Shown one piece after another: positions 56,468 to 64,000 of a stretch of 64,000 nt of DNA. The DNA comes from Ceratopteris richardii (Eukaryota; Streptophyta; Polypodiopsida; Polypodiales; Pteridaceae). A program made the position numbers and the translations under genes. The notes under the pieces are model-generated. The model was given only the letters and a program-made list of their open reading frames with translations. It ran no database searches and was not told the DNA's origin. Location of the stretch: contig CM035423.1 in the NCBI GenBank assembly GCA_020310875.1, positions 128,538,811-128,602,810 of the forward strand, in the 5' to 3' direction. Each line of letters opens with the position of its first letter. The stretch's first letter is position 1.

Positions 56468-59400
56468 TCACCTAATACGCTCTCTGGCCTCTGCTTGTGC
56501 TTCTTCTCTCACTCTTGACTCCTCTTCTTTTCTCTTCTTAGGAGTGTTGAGTCTTGTAAGCATATCCTCTGTAAGAGGTTCTTGGTATAACTTGACTCTA
56601 CATCCACTAATATAGTTGGGCAAGATATCTCCTTCTAGAGTGGCCAACTGAACTGCACCACTAGTGGAAATTCTATTAATGATCATGGGTCCATATCCTC
56701 TTCTTTCCAACTTGCGGGCATGTTGTTTTAGTGTGTAAACCAACACTAGATCTCCCTCTTTCAATCCCTTATCCTTGAGGTGTGCATCAAAGTATGCCTT
56801 TTGCCTCTTCTTTGCAGCATAGATGCCTGCTACTGCTCGTAGCCTCGTCTCACCTAAGCGTTCTAGATCAAAGATCCTAGATGACAATTCATGTCCATTC
56901 CACTCATGCTCTTGTGCTACTCTTAAAGCAGGGATTAAGAAATCCAATGGTAGCACGGCATTCTGTCCAAAGACCATTGGAAATGGGGAAGCGTTGAGTA
57001 CCGTTTTGTAGGCAACTCGGTAAGCCCAAACAGCATGATGAAGTTGTTTGTCCCAATCAGAGCGTTTATTATTTACCAATTTTGTCAATACGTTACAAAG
57101 GATCTTATTGGTACTCTCGGCTTGTCCATTAGCTTGTGGGTGATAGGGGGCAGACTTCTTATGTATCACCAAGAATTCTTGGAGAAGATTTTCAATGACT
57201 TCATTCAAGAAGTGTGTGCCTCTATCGCTCACCAACTCTATTGGTAGTCCATATCTCGTGAACACATTCTCGAATAAGAACTTAGCCGTAGTCTGAGCAT
57301 CATTCTTTGTTGTGGCTTTCACTTCTACCCACTTTGTAAGGTAATCTGTGGCTACAATAATATATTTTGCATGGGAGTTTCTAGCTGGGAGGTTAATAGG
57401 ACCTATGAAGTTTATGCCCCACTTCGAAAATGCACGCCCTCCCATCATTGGCCTCAAAGGCATCTCGTCTTTTCTAACTGGACATTGTGCACGTTGGCAT
57501 GTGTCACATTTCTTCACATAGGTATGTGCATCCATATGAAGAGTGGGCCACCAAAGTCCTGAGAATAGAATGGTCTTGATCACTCGGTCAGGACCAAAAT
57601 GTCCACCTACAACACCACTGTGTGCAGTCTCTAAGACGTTTAAATAGTCTGATTCATGAACGCACAGTCTTAAGTAACCATCTTTGCCTCTTCGGTATAG
57701 GTTCTCTCCTACTAAGGCATAGCCTTGAGCCTCTTGCTCCATGCTTCGTCTTCTTGCTAGACTGGCCTCTTTGGGTAATCTTCCCGATCTCATAAACTCT
57801 ACCAATGGAGCACTCCAATCTGGAATTAATGATACTTGATAAAGGGTCGCATGTTCCACTGGTGGTCTCTCTCTACACATTGGACAATTCTTGATCCATT
57901 CATGTATTGCTTTGTCCATGCTAGGCCAATACACTCCTAAACGTTTCAAATTCTGCAATGTTCGTTGTTTAGAATAGTTATTTCCTAGCAATCCTTCATG
58001 AGCTTGTTGCAACCAACTACTATGTTCATTGTCCTCAACACAAAAAGCTAATACACCCTCAGTGTCTTGTTTGTACATGCTTCTTGCTAATATGTGATAT
58101 TTTTGTGATTTTACAATTTCTTCTTGTGATGTTTTCACATTCTTATTTGCAGGGCCGAAGGTTAGGACAGGTACCAACTTATTTGCCCATTTAGGAACAA
58201 CTTCTAAATTGAACAGATAAGCATTGGGTAGTTCGTCAGACACTCCTTGCGGTGACTCTCCTGAAGTGATGCGAGAAAGGTGATCTGCCCGAAGATGGGT
58301 TCTACCTTTCCTGACAACAACTTCAAAGTCATACTCCATTAGTAAGAGGAACCATCTTACTAAGCGTCCAGTATTGCAAGGTTTATTGACCAAGTATAAC
58401 AAAGCTTGATGATCAGTGAAAAACTTGAACTTGTTGGCCAATAAATAGTGTCTAAACTTCTTCACAACATATACCATGCCTAACCCTTCTCGCTCAGTTG
58501 TGGTATAATTTCTTTTGGCTGGGTTTAGTTGTCTACTAGCATATGCTATGGGCAAATCTAAATTCCCTTCACTTGTGGGTTGTGCTAGCACACATCCTAT
58601 GGCATGATTGGATGCATCCACATGCTGGAATGGCTTATTCCAATCAGGAGTGGTCAGTATTGGTGTTGTGCACAAACGTTTCTTCAGTTCATTGAAAGAA
58701 TTCTTGCATTCATTGTTCCACTCAAAATTAGACAACAAGGCATAAAGGGGTCTAGCTATGATCGTGTACATGTGGATAAACCTACGGTAATATCCACAAT
58801 GGCCCATAAAGGCTTGTACCTCTTTAACATTCCTTGGCCTTAGTAGCTCCGCTATGGCTCGTACCTTATCTTCATCTGTTGAGATTCCATTCTTAGAAAT
58901 AATATGACCTAAGATTTTACCTTGACGCACCATGAACACACACTTTTCTGGGTTCAGACTCACTCGATATTCTCTACACTTGTTGAAGATTTGTCTGAGC
59001 TCAGGGATGTGAAACCTTCTTTCTTGGGAATGAGCACATAAATCATCCACATACACTTCTAAGCTCTTTCGCAAGAACTCTTTGAAAACATGACACATGA
59101 GCCTTTGGAATGTTGCAGGTGCATTTGTGAGCCCAAACGGCATCACATGAAATGCAAAGATTCCCCACTCTGTAGCAAAAGCTGTTTTGTGTTGATCTTC
59201 TGGGGCAATGGATACTTGATTGTAACTTGAAAACCCATCAAGGAAGCTATAAACTTCCTTGCCTGCAACACGCTCCAAAAGGTGTTCCGTGATTGGAAGT
59301 GGATAACTATCTCTGATAGTAGCGACATTAACTTTTTTAAGGTTAATACACACTCGCAACTTTCCGTTCTTCTTGGGCACCACTACAATGGGGGACACCC

Positions 59401-59490
59401 ATTCAGTATGCTCAATCTCATAGATGAATCCAGCTTCAATCAACCTATCAATTTCTTCTTTTATTTTGGCTGCATAGGTATCATTATATG
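56468..59490 (-). CDS. G1 RT-RNase H-integrase polyprotein (~1000 codons)
   Basis: Uninterrupted from the upstream TYAAKIKEEIDRLIEAGF to TGA 56470. [49 protein letters not shown] and the catalytic box EVYVDDLCAHS (~59040-59065). RNase H: HVDASNHAIGC, TTEREGLGMVY and FFTDHQALLYL supply the acidic residues. Then two tandem HHCC-type modules (57875-58012 and 57485-57635), integrase core (VATDYLTKW, VSDRGTHFLNEV, HPQANGQAEST: D-D-E) and a C-terminal GDLVLVYTLKQHARKLERRG segment. FLDGFSxYNQV and the neighbouring motifs resemble Tat/Athila elements. No chromodomain. Upstream of TYAAKI the RT N-terminus seen in G2 (REYRDVFAWHYRDLKG) is missing, so G1 is deleted there. Confidence 0.93.
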
Positions 59491-59819
59491 TGTATCATTA
59501 CCATGAGGCTCAAATTCCTCATCTGGAAAGATCATTCGTGTATAGGCTGGGTCTTTAATTGGTCTATCTCCTTGCGAAGTTCCTTCTTCTCTTGCCTTTA
59601 AACGTTTTTCCTCTTTCTCTACGACCTTGCACATCCACAAATGAGTATCTTCATGCAGCCATGATGGATCAGGTGAACTTCAGAATGCACAGAGATAGAA
59701 TCTTCTTTCGCTTTGTGGATAGGATTCCATTGTAGGGGTGGTACATCTCTGAAGGTGTAATCCTTCAAATTGACCTTGGTGGTGACCCCTAAGTGCTACA
59801 AGTACAAGGAGTTGGTTCC

Positions 59820-60047
59820 CCAATCCTATACTATTTGCAATTGTCGTAGGAAGGGTCTTCCTAGGATCATCTCATAGACGTTATTTTTCTCAAAGTCACA
59901 TATAGCAAATGTATGTTCAAACTCCACACCACAAGTGGTTAGAGTTATCCCTTCTAGCAATCCTAGAGGTTTTTCAAAATGACCGTCCGCCATCTGAAGC
60001 TTCATTCTAGTTGGTCTTAATGTGGGTTTGCCCCATTGCTTCCACAA
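59820..60047 (-). pseudogene. G1 upstream protease (PR1), C-terminal half
   Basis: WGKPTLRPTRMKLQMADGHF, LGLLEGITLTTCGVEFEHTF and MILGRPFLRQLQIV form the second half of a normal Ty3 protease, with the I-L-G-R-P-F motif typical of Tat/Athila. The N-terminal half with the catalytic D-S-G would lie upstream but is cut at ~60048, where G2 begins in the opposite orientation. A degenerate linker (59500-59820, ending AYTRMIFPDEEFEPHG) joins it to the RT. PR1 shows that the lineage has a conventional protease besides PR2. Confidence 0.75.
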
Positions 60048-60278
60048 GGAGGTGGTCGCAATAGCAACACCAAAGGAAGAAGAAAAACGCCTAAAAGCGT
60101 ACCAGAGAATTTCAAGAAGTACGAAGTTGAGGACCGAAAAATTTTGGTACGAATGCCTAAGAGAGAGGCCACAACAGGAGAAGCATATGATAACAAAGAA
60201 AAGACCAAAAAAATTATAGTTTCCATTGAAGAGAACGAAGAGAGATGTACGTACATGGGAGATGACCTAAGTAAATAA
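60036..60278 (+). pseudogene. G2 pre-RT linker
   Basis: Open frame with GGGRNSNTKGRRKTPKSVPE, KYEVEDRKILVRMPKREATT and EENEERCTYMGDDLSK, then TAA (60276-60278) and, in the same frame, the RT start EEVELVALLREYRDVFAWHY. This is the stretch between protease and RT in Ty3 elements. Its left end coincides with the end of G1, so gag and PR1 of G2 are missing. Confidence 0.65.
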
Positions 60279-61460
60279 GAGGAAGTAGAGTTGGTAGCCT
60301 TGTTAAGGGAATATAGGGACGTGTTTGCGTGGCACTATAGAGACTTGAAGGGAGTAGATCGGAAGGTTTGTTCTCATACGATCCCCATGATAGCGGATGC
60401 TAAGCCCACCAAACAGAAGCCCTACACATATAATGACACCTATGCAACTAAAATAAAAGAGGAAATTGACAGATTGATCGAAGTCGGATTCCTCTATGAG
60501 ATTGAGCATATTGAATGGGTGTCCCCCATTGTAGTGGTGCCCAAGAAGAACGAGAAGTTACGTGTGTGTATTAACCTTAAAAAAGTTAATGCTGCTATAA
60601 TTAGAGATAGCTATCCACTTCCAATCACTAATCATTTATTGGAGCGTGTTGCGGGCAAGGAAGTTTATAGCTTCCTTGATGGATTTTTAGGTTACAATCA
60701 AGTAGCCATTACCACTGAAGATCAACAAAAAACGGCATTTGCCACAGAGTGGGGAGTCTTTGCATTTTGTGTGATGCCATTTGGGCTGACTAATGCACCT
60801 GCAACCTGCCAAAGGCTCATTTGTCATGTCTTCAAAGAGTTCTTGCGAAAAAGCTTAGAATTATATGTGGACGATTTATGTGCTCATTCCCAAGAAAGGA
60901 GATGCCACATTCCTGAGCTCAGACAAATCTTCAACAAGTGTAGACAATACCGAGTGTGTCTGAACCCAGAAAAGTGTTTGTTCATGGTACGTCAAGGTAA
61001 AATCTTAGGTCATATTGTGTCTAAGAACGGAATATCAACAGATGAGGATAAAGTAAAAGCCATAGCGGAGTTGCCAAGGCCAAGGAATGTTAAAGAGGTA
61101 CAAGCCTTTATGGGCCATTGTGGATATTACCATAGGTTTATTCACATGTATGCAATTATAGCTAAGCCTCTTTATGCCTTGTTAACAAAATTTGAGTGGA
61201 ACGACGAATGTGAGAAGTCCTTCAATGAGCTGCAGAGATGCTTGTGCACAACACCAATACTAACCACTCCTGATTGGAATAAGCCATTCCATGTACATGT
61301 GGATGCATCCAATTATGCAATAGGATGTGTGTTGTCACAGCCCACAGGAGAAGGAAATTTAGATTTGCCTATAGCCTATGCTTGTAGGCAATTGAATGCT
61401 ATTGAACGAAACTACACCACAACCGAAAGAGAAGGTTTAGGCATGGTCTATTGGCCAACA
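60279..61460 (+). pseudogene. G2 RT and RNase H N-terminal part
   Basis: RT begins REYRDVFAWHYRDLKGVD and continues through [58 protein letters not shown] and the intact catalytic box ELYVDDLCAHS (~60868-60900) to RNase H (FHVHVDASNYAIGCVLSQP, TTEREGLGMVY). At 61450-61453 28 bp present in G1 are missing (coding for most of VVKKFRHYLL), which shifts the frame and ends translation at 61530. Otherwise very similar to G1. Confidence 0.92.
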
Positions 61461-62848
61461 AGTTCAAATTTTTCATTGATCATCAAGCTTTATTATACTT
61501 GGTCAATAAACCTTGCAATACAAGACGCTTAGTAAGATGGTTCCTCTTACTAATGGAATATGACTTTGAAGTGGTTGTTAGGTAAGGTAAGACCCACCTC
61601 AGAGCGGATCACCTTTCTCACATCACTTCAGGAGAGCCACCGCAAGGAGTGTCTGATGAATTGCTCGATGCTTATCTGTTCAATCTAGAAGTTGTTCCTA
61701 AATGGGAAAATAAGTTGGTACCAGTCCTAACCTTTGGACCTGCAAATAAGAAGGTGAAGACGAACAAGGATGAAATTGTGCGGTCACAAAGCTATCAAAT
61801 ATTGGCAGGAAGCATGTATAAATAAGATACGGAGGGTGTTCTTGCTTGTTGTGTCGAGGATGATGAACAAAGTAGTTGGTTGCAACAAGCCCATGAAGGA
61901 TTTCTAGGGAATCACTATTCTAAACAACAAACATTGCAAAATCTAAAACGTTTAGGAGTGTATTGGCCTAGTATAGACAAAGAAATTCATGAGTGGATCA
62001 AGAATTTTCTAGTGTGCCAAAAGAGACCCCCAGTGGAGCATGCGACTCTTTATCACATATCATTAATTTCAGATTGGAGTGCTCCATTGGTAGAATTTAT
62101 GAGATCAGGAACATTACCTAGCGAGGCTAGTCTAGTAAGAAGATGGAGCATGGAGCAAGAGGCTAAAGACTACGCCTTAGTAGGCAAAAACCTATATCGG
62201 AGAGGCAAAGATAGTTACCTAAGACTATGCGTTCATGAATCAGACTACTTGAAAGTCTTGGAAATGGCACAGAGTAGTGTTGCAGGTGGACACTTTGGGC
62301 CTAGCAGAGTAATCAAGACCATTCTATTCTCAGCACTTTGGTGGCCCACTCTTCATATGGATGCACATACCTATGTGAAGAAATGTGACACATTCCATCG
62401 TGCACAATATCCGATTAGAAAAGATGAGATGCCTTTGAGGCCAATGATGGGAGGCCGTGCATTCTCAAAGTGGGGTATCGACTTTGTAGGACTTATTAAC
62501 CCCCCAGCTAGAAACTCCCATGCCGAATACATTATTGTAGCCATAGATTACCTTACAAAGTGGGTAGAAGTCAAAGCCACAATAAAGAATGATGCTCAAA
62601 CAATGGCTAAGTTCTTATTTGAAAACGTGTTCACCAGATATGGGTTACCCATAGAGTTAGTGAGCGATAGAGGCACACACTTCTTGAATGAAGTCATTGA
62701 AAATCTTCTCCAAGAATTCTTGGTGATACATAAGAAGTCTGCCCCCTATCATCCACAAGCTAACAGACAAAGTGAGAGCACAAACAAGATCCTATGTAAT
62801 GTATTGACCAAACTCGTAAATAATAAGCGTTCTAATTGGGATAAATAG
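61461..62848 (+). pseudogene. G2 RNase H end, double HHCC modules, integrase core
   Basis: Downstream of the deletion, stops lie near 61583 (KG-R to TAA) and 61824. An open frame 61880-62848 then carries the first HHCC-like module (QAHEGFLGNHYSKQQTLQNL, LGVYWPSIDKEIHEWI; both His present, first Cys of C-x-x-C changed to Phe), the second canonical module (MAQSSVAGGHFGPSRVIKTI, LWWPTLHMDAHTYVKKCDT; second Cys changed to Phe) and the core (VAIDYLTKWVEV, VSDRGTHFLNEV, HPQANRQSEST). A TAG at 62846-62848 (SNWDK-stop) lies where G1 has CAG. Confidence 0.9.
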
Positions 62849-64000
62849 CTTCATCATGTTGTTTGGGCTTACCAAGTTGCCTACAAAATGGTACTCAATG
62901 CCACCCCGTTTCAGATGGTCTTTGGACAACATGCTGTGGTACCATTGGACTTCCTAATCCCAACTTTAAAAGTAGCACAAGAGTATGAGTGGAACGGACA
63001 CGAGTTATCCTCTAGGATCTTTGATCTAGAACGCTTAGGTGAGATAAGGCTACGTGCGGTTGGAGGCATCTATGCTGCAAAGAAAAGGCAAAAGGCATAC
63101 TTTGATGCACATATCAAAGATAAAGGATTGAAAGAGGGAAACCTAGTGTTGGTTTACACACTAAAACAACATGCCCGCAAATTAGAAAAAAGAGGATATG
63201 GACCCATGATCATTAACAGAATTTCCACTAGTGGTGCAGTTCAATTGGCCACACTAGAAGGTGATATCCTGCCAAACTATATCAGTGGATGTCGCATCAA
63301 GTTGTATCAAGAACCTCTTACCGAGGATATGCTAATGAGACTCAACAGTGCTAAGAAGCGAAAAGAAGAAAAGTTCAGGGTTAGAGAAGAAGCACAGGCA
63401 GAGGCTCGAGAACACATTAGGAAAAATAAGTTAAGATACCTATGCCTAGATGTCAATCTTGAGGCCCCATACCACATGGCCATGTGTCAGACATCGAGTG
63501 CAATTGCTTCTCGAATAATTGATCGACGTTCCTTTGTGAACATCACGGTAGGACAAGGGAAGCATGCAAGGACTATGAGAGCATTGGTTGACTTAGGTGC
63601 CACAACTAGTGCAGTTAGACTTTCATACTGCAAAGACCTGCAATTGAACATCAAACCCATAGAGGCCTATCTTATAGGATTAGGAGGTGTGGAAACCCCC
63701 TGTTTGGGCGAGGTAGAGCTACCCATCTATCTTCAAGATGTTCCAATGAGAGTCCAAATGCTCGTGTGTGAAGATGAGGACCTTACGGAACCACTTGTCA
63801 TAGGTCAAGATTGGATCTATGACCATGCAGTCAATGTAAACCTTAAAAGCCAACTTCTTCAAGTGTGGGTACATGAACAATGTATTACCTTAGAACTAGA
63901 CAATTGCATGCTCAGAAATCCAGAGGTCACACATTCTCTTAGTTCTTCTGACACTAATCTTCACAAAGAAAATGTTGTGTGTGTCAATAACCCTACGAAG
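62849..64000 (+). CDS. G2 integrase C-terminus fused to PR2, open at right edge
   Basis: I translated every codon from 62849 to 64000 (384 codons) and found no stop. The integrase C-terminal half (FGQHAVVPLDFLIP, GNLVLVYTLKQHARKLEKRG, LEGDILPNYISGCRIKLYQE) runs through an Arg/Glu-rich hinge (EEAQAEAREHIRKNKLR) directly into PR2: RALVDLGATTSAVRLSYCKD, GVETPCLGEVELPIYLQDVP, EPLVIGQDWIYDHAVN. Where G1 has the TGA between the two domains, G2 has AAA. This is direct evidence that PR2 is the C-terminal domain of the pol polyprotein in this family. In G2 the catalytic D-S-G reads D-L-G, so this copy's PR2 is probably inactive. ORF3 would lie past the window end. Confidence 0.92.

Overview
This is repeat-dominated nuclear DNA from a plant, most likely a large-genome seed plant. 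The evidence is several diverged Ty1/Copia and Ty3/Gypsy elements (chromovirus-like and Tat/Athila-like), a plant L1-type LINE, a 1-kb (ACACAT)n-type microsatellite and MITE-like foldbacks. I see no rRNA gene, no convincing complete tRNA, no CRISPR and no clearly intact host gene. Species cannot be decided from this window.

Layout. 1-2744: 5' part of a well-preserved Copia element (F, minus strand), with an open gag-pol frame running off the left edge, a PBS and a 1079-bp LTR, nested in an older Copia copy (A0, 2745-3860). 3862-9535: plus-strand Copia fragments B (with 3' LTR), C and A1. 10240-14820: decayed Ty3 element G0 (minus). 15100-23430: Copia E (plus) and Copia D (minus). 23440-24060: a tRNA-Asp-type PBS and a G-family LTR, probably the separated 5' end of G0. 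24616-26250: a hairpin, a microsatellite island and ~80-bp repeats. 26251-29957: nothing recognised. 29966-35043: a decayed LINE with a 23-nt poly(A) tail. 35226-35945: ~204-249-bp tandem repeats. 37123-40440: chromovirus K (minus, 5'-truncated, 3' LTR recognisable). 41558-47592: a histone H3-fold ORF with a long tail, resembling a centromeric H3 (CENH3), split by a complete Copia element A (231-bp LTRs, target duplication ACAAC). 47732-48427: a ~700-bp quasi-palindrome containing two ~119-bp hairpins. 48490-53340: chromovirus H (minus). 53345-60048: Ty3 element G1 (minus). 60036-64000: Ty3 element G2 (plus), head-to-head with G1 and running off the right edge.

Two results stand out. (1) The G family (G0, G1, G2) has an unusual architecture. 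A second retropepsin-like domain (PR2) follows integrase in the same frame, and the two are physically fused in G2. The integrase zinc-binding (HHCC) module occurs twice in tandem. A small basic ORF3 with repeated W-[VI]-x-K motifs follows PR2, with an ATGA stop/start overlap in G1. PR2 and the duplicated HHCC module are seen in all three copies, and ORF3 in both copies that extend far enough. I know of no described plant Ty3 lineage with this combination. (2) The CENH3-like ORF is intronless, carries one internal TGA and is interrupted by Copia A; reading across the target site restores its frame.

Almost all coding sequence here is retroelement-derived and broken. Where related copies can be compared, many breaks look like C-to-T changes at CAG or CGA codons, as expected from decay of methylated, silenced DNA.
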